Below, piece after piece: positions 25,701 through 32,982 of a stretch of DNA of 64,000 nucleotides (position 1 is its first letter; every line of letters begins with the position of its first letter). The position numbers were made by a program, and so were the translations under genes. The notes beneath the pieces were generated by a model. That model searched no databases and was not told the DNA's origin. It worked only from the letters and a program-made list of their open reading frames with translations. The DNA comes from JAIVJG01 sp964236735 (lineage in GTDB: Bacteria > Acidobacteriota > Blastocatellia > Pyrinomonadales > Pyrinomonadaceae): positions 1 to 64,000 of the forward strand of contig CAXSFM010000013.1 of the NCBI GenBank assembly GCA_964236735.1, in the 5' to 3' direction.

Positions 25701-26457
25701 AAACTTCGTGCAGCAGGTCGCGCGCCTGCGGACTCTTCCGCAACAGATACTGCTCGACGACGCGATAGAGATGCTCCGTGTCCACGTAATCAATCTGGTA
25801 CGTGCCGGAGAGCGCGACGTTCGCGCCGTCCGCGCCGGAGATGTCGTCGTCGAGCGCGAGCGCGACGAAGGCGTTGATGCCCGCCGAGACGGTTGTCAGC
25901 GCGCTCAGTTGCGGCCCGTCGTCTCGCTGCACGCGCGCCGGGCGATTGAAGGCCGTGTCTATGCAGACGATCAAAGTTGACTCGTTGGCGCGCGAGGCCG
26001 CCACCGCCAGCATCTGCGCCGGCTCGCCGCCCCACTGCACTTCGTTGCCGCCGAAGACTTTCGTGAAGGCCGCCGCCATCTCTTCGGCCAGCGTCGCGCG
26101 CGTTCCACGCTCGACGCGCACGACCGTATAGCGTCGCTCAAGCAGACGCCGCGCGCTCGTCGCGACATGCGTGTCCGCAACCGTCGCGCGCAGTCTTTCC
26201 GAGCCGGCCAGCGCGCAGAAAACCGCCAGCGTATGACTCTTGCCCACTCCGCGCGCTCCGGCCAGAGCGCGCGCCGTCCCGCGCCCGCGCGGCAAATCGG
26301 CCAGTGCGTCGAGCCAGCGCGCGAGCAAATCCGAAGTAAAGTCTGTGAAACGGTAAGCGGCGAGCGCACGCGCGGGGTCGGCGGCGACATCACCACGCAC
26401 ATCGTCGAAATCCTGCGGCTCGACGAAATCCTTGATTTTTTCCTGTGTTCGCTTCAT
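22777..26457 (-). CDS. Large P-loop ATPase (1226 aa), distant BrxC/PglY-like
   Basis: From ATG 26457; a TTG at 26502 would add 15 residues. The Walker A motif is LAGARGVGKSHTLAV near residue 65, and a hydrophobic strand ending in acidic residue (STLIVCIDTA) may be Walker B. Further on, ASLYPVHPLVADVSSAV resembles the FPVHP segment of BrxC/PglY-type ATPases of BREX phage defence, but the rest is too divergent for me to be sure, and no pglX, pglZ, brxA, brxB or brxL gene is near. The C-terminal 600 residues are Arg/Glu/Ala-rich helices. It is followed by the DUF2520 gene. No recognised function; call is by motif only. Confidence 0.6.
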   Translation of the reverse strand: MKRTQEKIKDFVEPQDFDDVRGDVAADPARALAAYRFTDFTSDLLARWLDALADLPRGRGTARALAGARGVGKSHTLAVFCALAGSERLRATVADTHVATSARRLLERRYTVVRVERGTRATLAEEMAAAFTKVFGGNEVQWGGEPAQMLAVAASRANESTLIVCIDTAFNRPARVQRDDGPQLSALTTVSAGINAFVALALDDDISGADGANVALSGTYQIDYVDTEHLYRVVEQYLLRKSPQARDLLHEVYLSLRSTVPGFNWSEPRFASLYPVHPLVADVSSAVRLYAPAFAFLPFAAQAAARAMGRPALSLILLDEVFDVVESDLRKSVELSDAFDAYDHLTTKGLEKIPLMGRLHAKLILKSLFILSLDGSGATAGELCAALLMSDESLSQPATEYVGDILARFMEAALPHSLRQNVKGEGAGESRYRLQIDASASLDDALDEHVSQTPADEWRILQQLRSIPRTLFADWALVDSVDGQTATPVSFHLPWRGSERPGRIVWRSWETDASTPASDDGNSTGDNATERQGGAAQYVDWEVLMLPPTASDVDGAAGQSSPADEVDAVAVRIVWQPATLTAEEVLTLRRLHALRTDAALASKFGETVQAALGTLAAQSARIWTRIYLNDSALFINGERESLTNKARAARTLGASLAETLAPHFDKLYTQHPRFTETLGEREVTYLTEKLFDVADTSDAETQRLCRAFVLPLGLATTERSGGACTFDAGDEPLAHLWNREAVALVEESAGQSTSLERVRVLLRSAPYGFTRETQNLVIAALVAGRRIELITESGERINRRGAVHAIDWRAVASVCRAEVARYSPEKLTLWARLLTGESELPAGGGAVGRGLAREALACWLGAWQARRFVETFDALSGNNLTTRLWKMNVKVRKSFGASADAVSAALNGKIALEEALERVCDAFGGSVENFALAAWQLNELTALIEGSAGREQRRAYLATAEPTGVAEIESARRELLNIARDPHSLLEEDSRARFDELWQTFQARFVERYASIHDKTVGAGRDGEWLVTLRRTERWRQFEALSQLSVVSNNFSERAEELLRQDADARCDLPVRELLSERPACGCAFRLTRAFELESLPQDLETLVTHALGVYRRTLKMLSGHLAIGLDALARKETDTETARRARSLSNAFAQQSVPENLARPDVQLIERALQRMAAPPPVRVASPVSDHALLTRGELRARLTQWLDELPEEPVLIEVFAGGASGESP

Positions 26458-26937
26458 TGATGAATGGAAATCCGGCTGGACGAAGGAGCTTTGAATCAAC
26501 AAGGGCGAGGGGTGAGTGCCCGATTCAAATTTAGCACGCGCGACCGGCGCGCGGCAACGATATTTTCCAGAAGTTCTATTGTTGCGGGCGCGTCCCTGTT
26601 ATAATCCCCCGTCAGTCCCCAGACAGAAACGAATTAACCGACTATCAAGTGAATGGGCAGGATTGTGTCGGACGTAAAGATGCCGGAAGCCCGGCGCAAC
26701 CTCTTGAACATCCTGACGCATCAAAGATGTACGCCTGAAGCCGTTGATTATCAAGAATCGTCTCTCGCGCGACGGGTGTGCTCCTTTTCAATTTCGCGTC
26801 AGCTTTGGCCGCGTGCCTTCGTGGAAACGAGGGATGCGCGAGATTAACGGGTCGTCTCGGTCGGAACTGTCTGCCCGAACCTGCGGACTTCCACGCTCCC
26901 ACAGGCTTTGTCAGTTTTTATTGGAGGCTTTTTCTTT
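26458..26937. other. Intergenic region between divergent ATPase and M48 protease genes
   Basis: 480 bp. A TATAAT at 26600-26605 with TTGTTG 15 nt upstream is a possible promoter for the protease gene. A 64-codon frame at 26653-26847 has no start signal or recognisable protein and is left out. The ribosome site ttggaggc sits at 26921-26928. Confidence 0.4.
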
Positions 26938-28170
26938 ATGCGTAAGAATTTCTCCCGCACATTCACGGCGCTCTCGCTCGTCCTGAGTTTATGGGTCGGC
27001 ACGCTGGCCGCCGTCGCGCCGCAGACTCAAACGACAGTACAAACGCCCGCCGGCTCGCAGAAGTCAGGCGCGAACTCCACCGCCAGCAAAGACGCGAAGG
27101 ACGCCGACAAGAGCAAACAGGGGAACGCGCATGCTACGGCTACCGCCCAGCCGGCTTCCAACAAAACGCTCTCAACGAATGAAGACCCAAGTTTGATCGG
27201 CAAACGCAACATCAACAAGGGCATCATCTCAAAGATGAGCAGCGGAGTTGACAAAGAGGTCGCGCAGGGACGACAGATCGCCGCCGAGGTTGACCGCACC
27301 GCCAAGTTCGTTGACGACCCCGTCATCACCGAATACATCAACCGCGTCGGTCAAAACATCGTTCTCCATTCCGATGCCAAAGTCCCCTTCACCATTAAGG
27401 TCATTGACTCGGACGAAGTGAATGCCTTCGCTCTGCCCGGCGGCTTCTTCTACGTCAACAAGGGACTTATCCTCGCCGCCGACAATGAGGCGGAGGTGGC
27501 CGGCGTGATGGCGCACGAAATCGCGCACGTCGCGGCACGACACGCGATGGAGAATCAGACGAAGGCCAATATTGCCAACGGACTGTTGACCGTCGGCTCA
27601 ATCTTTCTCGGCGGACTGGGCGGCATGGCGATTTTGAACGGCGCGCAGTTCGGCGCGTTGCTCGGCTTCATGAAATTCAGCCGTAGCGCCGAATCCGAAG
27701 CCGACATGCTCGGCGTCGAATACCTCTACGCCGCCGGATACGATCCGAGCGCGATGTCCACGATGTTCGAGAAGCTGGCCTCGAAGAACAAGAAGAAGCC
27801 CGGCACAATGTCCAAACTCTTCGCCTCGCACCCGCAGTCAATTGACCGCATGGAAGCCTCGCGCGCTCTCGTCGCACGCTTCCCCGAACGGGAGGAATAC
27901 GTCGTCAGCACTTCGGAGTTCAACCGCGTCAAGAATCGCCTGCTCCGGCTCTCGAATTCGCGCGTGACAACTGTCGGAAACATTGCAGCCGGCGACGATA
28001 GCGATAGTTCGCCCGGACGCCCGACACTCAAACGCCGCTCGCCCGCGCCCGAAGACACTTCCACGACCGGCAGCGGCGACGAGCAGAAACAGACCGAGCA
28101 GAACGCTCCGCCGACACTTAAACGGCGCACGCCGCCTGCTGACACGACTCCGCCGAGCGACAAGCCGTAG
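26938..28170 (+). CDS. M48-family metalloprotease, exported (BepA-like core)
   Basis: 410 aa. A signal peptide (FTALSLVLSLWVGTLAAVAP) precedes a Ser/Ala/Lys-rich linker. The zinc site is HEIAHVAARH with His193 and His197, and the third ligand Glu lies in SAESEADMLG. Around it are GFFYVNKGLI and HPQSIDRMEAS, both usual in BepA/LoiP-like proteases that check outer-membrane protein assembly. There is no C-terminal TPR domain as in BepA; instead about 70 residues with two PTLKRR-like copies (PGRPTLKRRSPAPED, PPTLKRRTPP). ATG 26938 has ggagg upstream, unlike the earlier in-frame Met at 26908. Confidence 0.9.
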   Translation: MRKNFSRTFTALSLVLSLWVGTLAAVAPQTQTTVQTPAGSQKSGANSTASKDAKDADKSKQGNAHATATAQPASNKTLSTNEDPSLIGKRNINKGIISKMSSGVDKEVAQGRQIAAEVDRTAKFVDDPVITEYINRVGQNIVLHSDAKVPFTIKVIDSDEVNAFALPGGFFYVNKGLILAADNEAEVAGVMAHEIAHVAARHAMENQTKANIANGLLTVGSIFLGGLGGMAILNGAQFGALLGFMKFSRSAESEADMLGVEYLYAAGYDPSAMSTMFEKLASKNKKKPGTMSKLFASHPQSIDRMEASRALVARFPEREEYVVSTSEFNRVKNRLLRLSNSRVTTVGNIAAGDDSDSSPGRPTLKRRSPAPEDTSTTGSGDEQKQTEQNAPPTLKRRTPPADTTPPSDKP

Positions 28171-28192
28171 CTGAAATAATGTCAACATTAAG

Positions 28193-28223
28193 AAGGCTCT
28201 TCGGGCAATGACCGGAGAGCCTT
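28193..28223 (+). terminator. Hairpin after the M48 protease gene
   Basis: aaggctct and agagcctt form an 8-bp stem, extended through U-G and cgg/ccg pairs, with a short loop. Only a weak T-run (tttcacgttta) follows, so termination is plausible rather than certain. Confidence 0.55.
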
Positions 28224-28397
28224 TCACGTTTAGGGTGAAACCGGAAATTAACGGAAAAACGGTGTGTGACGATAAATAGTAAGGCCTCAAAGCCCTCACC
28301 GCCGCACGTCATCCCACTCCGTAGCTTGACAATTTTCCAGCCCCTTCGGTATTCTACCCGTTCGCGTTTTAGACGCTTTAGATTGAGAGAGTTATCT

Positions 28398-28862
28398 ATG
28401 TCAACATACTTTCCCAGCGGGGTCGGCCTCGCACAAAATCGCAAATGGTACGTCGTTGATGCGACGGGTCACACCGTCGGCAGGCTCGCGACGGAAGTGG
28501 CGCGCATCTTGAGCGGCAAGAACAGCCCGCGCTGGACGCCCTTCATGGACATGGGCGACCACGTCATCGTCATCAACGCGCGTCAGGCCATTTTCACAGG
28601 CTCGAAGGCCGAGCAGAAGGTCTATCGCCGTCACACGCTCTATCCCGGCGGCTTGCGCGAAGTGTCCGTCAAGGATCAATTCGCCAAGCACCCGGAGCGC
28701 GTCATCGAGCAGGCCGTCTTCGGAATGCTTCCCAAGAGCAAGCTCGGTAAGGCGATGGGCAAGAAACTCAAAGTTTACGCCGACGCGGCGCACCCGCATT
28801 CGGCGCAACACCCTGAGTCGCTCATCGTTAAAGAACGCGCTGTGGCGGCGTCGCAGAAATAA
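28398..28862 (+). CDS. rplM: 50S ribosomal protein L13
   Basis: 154 aa. Landmarks are KWYVVDATGHTVGRLATEVA, MGDHVIVINARQ, HTLYPGGLREVS and GMLPKSKLGKAMGKKLKVYA. It binds early during assembly of the 50S subunit. The ATG at 28398 fits both homology and spacing from the tail of the preceding region; longer frames from 28266 have no homology. rpsI follows after 29 nt, the conserved L13-S9 pairing. Confidence 0.97.
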   Translation: MSTYFPSGVGLAQNRKWYVVDATGHTVGRLATEVARILSGKNSPRWTPFMDMGDHVIVINARQAIFTGSKAEQKVYRRHTLYPGGLREVSVKDQFAKHPERVIEQAVFGMLPKSKLGKAMGKKLKVYADAAHPHSAQHPESLIVKERAVAASQK

Positions 28863-28891
28863 TCAACCGACTTTTTAAGGACAGAAGAATC

Positions 28892-29284
28892 GTGGCAGAC
28901 ATTCAGTATTACGGAACCGGACGGCGCAAAACTGCAACAGCGCGCGTTTACCTGCGCCCTGGCAGCGGCGAGATTAAAATCAACCGCAAAACATTCGAGC
29001 AGTATTTTCCCAATCAAGCGTTGCGAATGATTATTCGCCAGCCGCTGACGCTCACCGACACCGGCGCGAAGTTTGACATCGTCGTCAACGTGGCGGGCGG
29101 CGGCCCGGCGGGACAGGCCGGCGCGGTGCGTCACGGCATCACGCGCGCCTTGATGATTTACAACAGTGACTTGCGTCCAGACCTCAAGAAGGCCGGACTC
29201 GTCACGCGCGACCCGCGCATCAAGGAACGCAAAAAATACGGGCAGAAGGGCGCGCGCAAACGCTTCCAGTTCTCTAAGAGATAA
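28892..29284 (+). CDS. rpsI: 30S ribosomal protein S9
   Basis: 130 aa, GTG start with aaggacag about 13 nt upstream. YYGTGRRKTATARVYLRPG at the N-terminus and the typical C-terminal GARKRFQFSKR, whose last residues reach the P-site tRNA, are both present. Co-transcribed with rplM. Confidence 0.97.
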   Translation: MADIQYYGTGRRKTATARVYLRPGSGEIKINRKTFEQYFPNQALRMIIRQPLTLTDTGAKFDIVVNVAGGGPAGQAGAVRHGITRALMIYNSDLRPDLKKAGLVTRDPRIKERKKYGQKGARKRFQFSKR

Positions 29285-29290
29285 TTAATA

Positions 29291-29365
29291 CAGTAACGGG
29301 TTAAAGGTGACGACTGACAAGCTAAAGCTTTTTGCTCGTCACTCGTCACCTTTAACTCGTCACTG
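29291..29365. repeat. Short-word hairpin between rpsI and rpsB
   Basis: Left arm cagtaacgggttaaaggtga then cga (29291-29313), right arm tcgtcacctttaactcgtca then ctg (29343-29365), with 23-nt arms nearly complementary. It starts 7 nt after the rpsI stop codon. Confidence 0.85.
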
Positions 29366-29478
29366 CTTTCGTCAAACCATTGTCGTGTTCCGGTTGGTTG
29401 CTTTCACTTCTCGTTGTGAAAGTCCGAAGGGAGCGCGGCGAGTACATCAAACCAATCCGTCACCAGAGGAGGCTACTT

Positions 29479-30516
29479 TTGGCAGTCACCGTTACGATGA
29501 AAGAATTGTTGGAGGCCGGCGTACACTTCGGCCACCAGGTCAGGCGCTGGAATCCGAAAATGAAAGAGTACATTTTCGGCGAGCGCAACGGCATCAACAT
29601 TATTGACCTACAGAAGACCCAGAAAATGTTCCGCGACGCCATCGGCTTCGTCTCAGGACTGATGGGCGAAGATCGCGGGCGCACCATCCTGTTTGTCGGC
29701 ACGAAGCGACAGGCGCAGGATGCGATTCGCGAAGAGTCCGTGCGCGCCGGTCAGTTCTATATCAACCAGCGCTGGCTCGGCGGTCTGCTGACGAACTTCC
29801 AGACCGTGCAGAAATCCATCAAGCGCCTGCGCGAACTCGAAGCGATGCAGACCGACGGGCGTTACGAGAAGTTGACGAAGAAAGAGCGCATCAAGCTCGA
29901 CCGCGAGCGCGAGATTCTGGAAAAGAATTTCTCCGGCATCAAGAACATGACGCGCCTGCCCGACGCGCTCTTCATCATTGACGTGCGTAAGGAAGAGATC
30001 GCGGTCGCCGAAGCAAATCGTCTCGGCATTCCCGTCATCGCTGTCGTTGACACGAACTGCTCGCCCGAAGGAATTGATTACATCATTCCCGGCAACGACG
30101 ACGCACTGCGCGCCGTCCGTCTCTTCGCCGCGCGCATCGCCGATGCCGTCGTCGAAGGCCAGCAGGTCGTCTCGAAGGATGACGACGATGAGGGCGCAGG
30201 CGGCGCGACTGAAACCGCACAGCCGACCGCGACGACAACCACCACGCCAAGCGCATCCGACTCGCAGGGCACGGCGGACGCATCTTCCGCATCAACGGCA
30301 ACAACGACGCAGCCCGTCGAGCAAACCTCAGTGCCCGGTAATCAGGGCTTCGGCAAGATCGGCCAGCAGCCTGACAGCCTCGGCGATCACGAGCAGGTCG
30401 GCGCGGGCGCTCCGGTTCAGGGCGCAACGGGCGCAGGCAATGATGAAGCCGGGACGCGGCCATCTACTTCACCTGAAGCGGAAAAGAGCGCGGAATCAGT
30501 CGGCGCGGCTAAGTAG
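29479..30516 (+). CDS. rpsB: 30S ribosomal protein S2 with long low-complexity C-terminal extension
   Basis: 345 aa from TTG 29479, chosen because agaggaggc lies 6-14 nt upstream and homology begins at VTMKELLEAGVHFGHQVRRW. The core (residues 1-230) shows FVGTKRQAQDAIREE, RWLGGLLTNFQT and VVDTNCSPEGIDYIIPGNDD. After that about 110 residues follow, rich in Thr, Ala, Gln, Gly and Ser (DDDDEGAGGATETAQP and on), absent from the usual 240-260-aa protein. Acidic then Gly/Thr-rich, probably disordered. Such tails occur on S2 of some other bacteria. Operon with tsf, pyrH and frr. Confidence 0.95.
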   Translation: MAVTVTMKELLEAGVHFGHQVRRWNPKMKEYIFGERNGINIIDLQKTQKMFRDAIGFVSGLMGEDRGRTILFVGTKRQAQDAIREESVRAGQFYINQRWLGGLLTNFQTVQKSIKRLRELEAMQTDGRYEKLTKKERIKLDREREILEKNFSGIKNMTRLPDALFIIDVRKEEIAVAEANRLGIPVIAVVDTNCSPEGIDYIIPGNDDALRAVRLFAARIADAVVEGQQVVSKDDDDEGAGGATETAQPTATTTTTPSASDSQGTADASSASTATTTQPVEQTSVPGNQGFGKIGQQPDSLGDHEQVGAGAPVQGATGAGNDEAGTRPSTSPEAEKSAESVGAAK

Positions 30517-30567
30517 TAGCTCACGCGCGGGACAGAGCAGAAGTTTTTACTTTCAACTTTAGGGGTG

Positions 30568-30614
30568 AGCGCAGCCTGTCAAAGCGGATGACCCGCCGGG
30601 CTGCGCTTTATTTC
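30568..30614 (+). terminator. Hairpin between rpsB and tsf
   Basis: agcgcagcc (30568-30576) pairs with ggctgcgct (30599-30607), followed by ttattt. The loop is 22 nt. It may attenuate transcription into tsf rather than stop it. Confidence 0.6.
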
Positions 30615-30620
30615 GGGAAT

Positions 30621-30702
30621 AGCAGTCAGTAGCCAGTAGAGAAAGCATTTGTCTTTCATGCTGACTACTAGCTACTGACTACTATTTACTGACTACTGCA
30701 TT
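30621..30702. repeat. Short-word hairpin with word near agtcagtagc
   Basis: agcagtcagtagccagtaga on the left; gctgactactagctactgac then tactatttactgactactgc on the right. The unit is about 7 nt (agtagtc and variants). It lies between the terminator-like hairpin and the ribosome site of tsf. Confidence 0.8.
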
Positions 30703-30721
30703 TTAAGGAGATTATTTAATC

Positions 30722-31393
30722 ATGGCTGAGATTACGGCGGCGGCGGTAATGGCTTTGCGCGGAAAGACGGGCGCGGGAATGATGGAGTGCAAGAAGGCTC
30801 TCACCGAAGCGGAAGGCAGCGAGGAAAAGGCCATCACGATCCTGCGCGAGCGCGGGATGGCGGCGGCGACGAAGAAGCAGGGACGCATCGCCGCGGAAGG
30901 CGCGGTCGGTTCATACATCCATATGGGCGGCAAGGTCGGCGTCCTCGTCGAAGTCAACTGCGAGACGGATTTCGTCGCGCGCACGGAAGAGTTTCAGGCG
31001 CTCATCAAAGACATCGCGATGCATATCGCGGCGGCGGAACCGCGCTACGTCGCGCGCGAAGAGGTCGCCGCAGAGTTGCTCGACAAGGAACGCGAGATCG
31101 CGCGCGCGCAGGCCAAGAACGAGCCGAAGAACGCCAACAAGCCCGAAGTGGTGATTGATAAGATCGTTGAGGGACGGCTCAACAAATTTTACGAAGAGGC
31201 CGTGTTGCTCGATCAGCCGTTCGTCAAAGACCCGGCCAAGACGATCAACGATTTGCTCACCGAAAAAATCGCCAAGACGGGCGAGCGCATCACCGTCCGC
31301 CGTTTCTCGCGTTATAAAATGGGAGAGGGACTGGAGAAGCGAGACGAGGATTTCGGCAACGAAGTGGCTTCGCTGACGGGCGGCAATCAGTAA
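30722..31393 (+). CDS. tsf: Translation elongation factor Ts
   Basis: 223 aa, ATG with aaggag in front. N-terminal VMALRGKTGAGMMECKKALT with the downstream TDFVAR motif (CETDFVARTEEFQ) marks the nucleotide-exchange factor for EF-Tu. It is shorter than the 283-aa E. coli protein, like the compact forms of cyanobacteria and Thermus. Second gene of the rpsB-tsf-pyrH-frr cluster. Confidence 0.96.
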   Translation: MAEITAAAVMALRGKTGAGMMECKKALTEAEGSEEKAITILRERGMAAATKKQGRIAAEGAVGSYIHMGGKVGVLVEVNCETDFVARTEEFQALIKDIAMHIAAAEPRYVAREEVAAELLDKEREIARAQAKNEPKNANKPEVVIDKIVEGRLNKFYEEAVLLDQPFVKDPAKTINDLLTEKIAKTGERITVRRFSRYKMGEGLEKRDEDFGNEVASLTGGNQ

Positions 31394-31466
31394 GAACTCT
31401 AACGGGCGACAAACGGTGGGAGTTTGAAAACACGCCGGCGCGTCGTCTCAAAGTTAAAGCGTGGCA

Positions 31467-32228
31467 ATGACAACAGCAGAACCACAGACGACGACAGGCA
31501 TGCCCGCCTTCCGACGCATCCTTCTCAAGGCGTCGGGCGAGGCTCTGATGGGAGCGCAGAACTACGGCGTTGATGTCGGCGTGGCGCACGCGATTGCCGA
31601 AGAGATCAAAGCCATCCACGCGCTCGGCGTTGAGATCGCCGTCGTCGTCGGCGGCGGCAACATCTTTCGCGGCGTCTCGGAGAGCGCGGGCAACATGGAT
31701 CGCTCGTCCGCTGACTACATCGGAATGCTCGCGACGGTGATGAACTCGGTCGTCTTGCAGGATGCGCTGGAGAAGACCGGAGTGCATACGCGCGTCCTCT
31801 CCGCCATCAACATTCCGCAGGTGGCCGAGCCTTTCATACGTCGCCGCGCCATCCGCCATCTCGAAAAAGGGCGCGTCGTCATCTTCGCCGGTGGCACGGG
31901 CAATCCTTATTTCACGACAGATTCAGCGGCGGCGCTCCGCGCGCTTGAAATCCGGGCTGAGGTTATTTTGAAGGCGACGAAAGTGGACGGCATTTACACC
32001 GCCGACCCGGTTAAAGATTTACAGGCGACGCGCTACGATTGCATCACTTATCAGGAAGTTCTCGAACAACAACTGAAAGTGATGGACGCTTCGGCCATTT
32101 CTTTGTGCATGGACAACAATCTTCCGATAGTCGTCTTCAACATGCGAACGTCAGGCAACATCATGCGTGTCGTGTTGGGCGCAGACGGCGTCGGCACGCG
32201 AGTCTGCAACGAGAGACCGAAAGGGTGA
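31467..32228 (+). CDS. pyrH: UMP kinase
   Basis: 253 aa from ATG 31467, 255 from GTG 31461. Amino-acid-kinase fold: RRILLKASGEALMG, VVVGGGNIFRG, GTGNPYFTTDSAAALRA, and the KVDGIYTADPVKD segment. It phosphorylates UMP to UDP for nucleic-acid synthesis. The usual neighbour order rpsB-tsf-pyrH-frr is kept. Its stop codon forms the left end of a 29-bp perfect hairpin. Confidence 0.96.
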   Translation: MTTAEPQTTTGMPAFRRILLKASGEALMGAQNYGVDVGVAHAIAEEIKAIHALGVEIAVVVGGGNIFRGVSESAGNMDRSSADYIGMLATVMNSVVLQDALEKTGVHTRVLSAINIPQVAEPFIRRRAIRHLEKGRVVIFAGGTGNPYFTTDSAAALRALEIRAEVILKATKVDGIYTADPVKDLQATRYDCITYQEVLEQQLKVMDASAISLCMDNNLPIVVFNMRTSGNIMRVVLGADGVGTRVCNERPKG

Positions 32229-32301
32229 TAAGAGATGAGTGATAAGTGATAAGAAAGAAGTTGTTGTCTTCACTTATCACTTATCACTCATCTCTTATCA
32301 C
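32225..32301. repeat. Perfect 29-bp-arm hairpin between pyrH and frr
   Basis: The arms at 32225-32253 and 32273-32301 are exact reverse complements (29 of 29), loop 19 nt. The words are gtgataag and agatgagt. The left arm starts inside the pyrH TGA and the right arm stops 3 nt before the frr ribosome site. Confidence 0.92.
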
Positions 32302-32315
32302 TTCAGGAGAAGGAT

Positions 32316-32876
32316 ATGAGTGAAAAGGACGTTATCAAAGACGCGCGACCGCGCATGGATGCGGCAGTCGAAGATTACAGGCGCAAGCTGGGGACGATTC
32401 GCACCGGACGCGCGTCCGTGAGCTTGCTTGATTCTATTGTCGTTGATTATTACGGCACGCCGACGGCACTTAACCAGATGGCCTCTGTCCACGCGCCGGA
32501 GCCGAACATGCTGACCGTTCAGCCCTGGGATCAGACGCAGGTGAATGCGATTGAGAAAGCGATTCGCACGTCCGACCTCGGACTCAACCCGTCGAACGAC
32601 GGCAAACTCGTGCGCGTCCCCGTGCCGCCTCTGACGGAAGAGCGTCGCAAACAACTCGCCAAACAGGTTCACGAATACGCGGAAGACCATCGCACGGCTG
32701 TCCGCAATATACGTCGCGACGCCAACGACCGTCTCAAGAAAATGCAGAAGGACAAGGCAATCTCTGAGGACGCCGAACGTGATGCGCTCGCCGAGGTGCA
32801 AAAATTGACTGACAATTTCATCGGCAAGATTGATGAAGTGGCGAAGAGTAAAGAGCAGGAGATTTTAACGGTTTAG
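32316..32876 (+). CDS. frr: Ribosome recycling factor
   Basis: 186 aa, ATG with aggagaagg just before. RTGRASVSLLDSIVVDYYGT, then RVPVPPLTEERRKQLAKQVH and VRNIRRDAN are the RRF landmarks. It splits post-termination ribosomes together with EF-G. Last gene of the cluster. Confidence 0.97.
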   Translation: MSEKDVIKDARPRMDAAVEDYRRKLGTIRTGRASVSLLDSIVVDYYGTPTALNQMASVHAPEPNMLTVQPWDQTQVNAIEKAIRTSDLGLNPSNDGKLVRVPVPPLTEERRKQLAKQVHEYAEDHRTAVRNIRRDANDRLKKMQKDKAISEDAERDALAEVQKLTDNFIGKIDEVAKSKEQEILTV

Positions 32877-32927
32877 GTTTCAAGCAAGAGAGCTTACGCG
32901 AGAGATGGATTCGTTTCACGCGCTCGC

Positions 32928-32966
32928 AAAAAGGAGGTCGCAGACATCATCTGCGACCTCCTTTTT
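32928..32966. terminator. Strong bidirectional terminator after frr
   Basis: A 17-bp perfect stem (aaaaaggaggtcgcaga / tctgcgacctccttttt) with a 5-nt loop catca and a T5 run. It lies between the convergent frr and TonB receptor genes and has A/T runs on both sides. Confidence 0.95.
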
Positions 32967-32982
32967 GATTGTTGGCTATCTT

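Noticed and set aside
22777..26457. Full BREX or other named defence system
   Set aside because: Only one ATPase with weak marks; none of the partner genes is present within the window.
26653..26847. 64-codon frame in the ATPase-M48 spacer
   Set aside because: No start signal, composition like non-coding spacer, no family.
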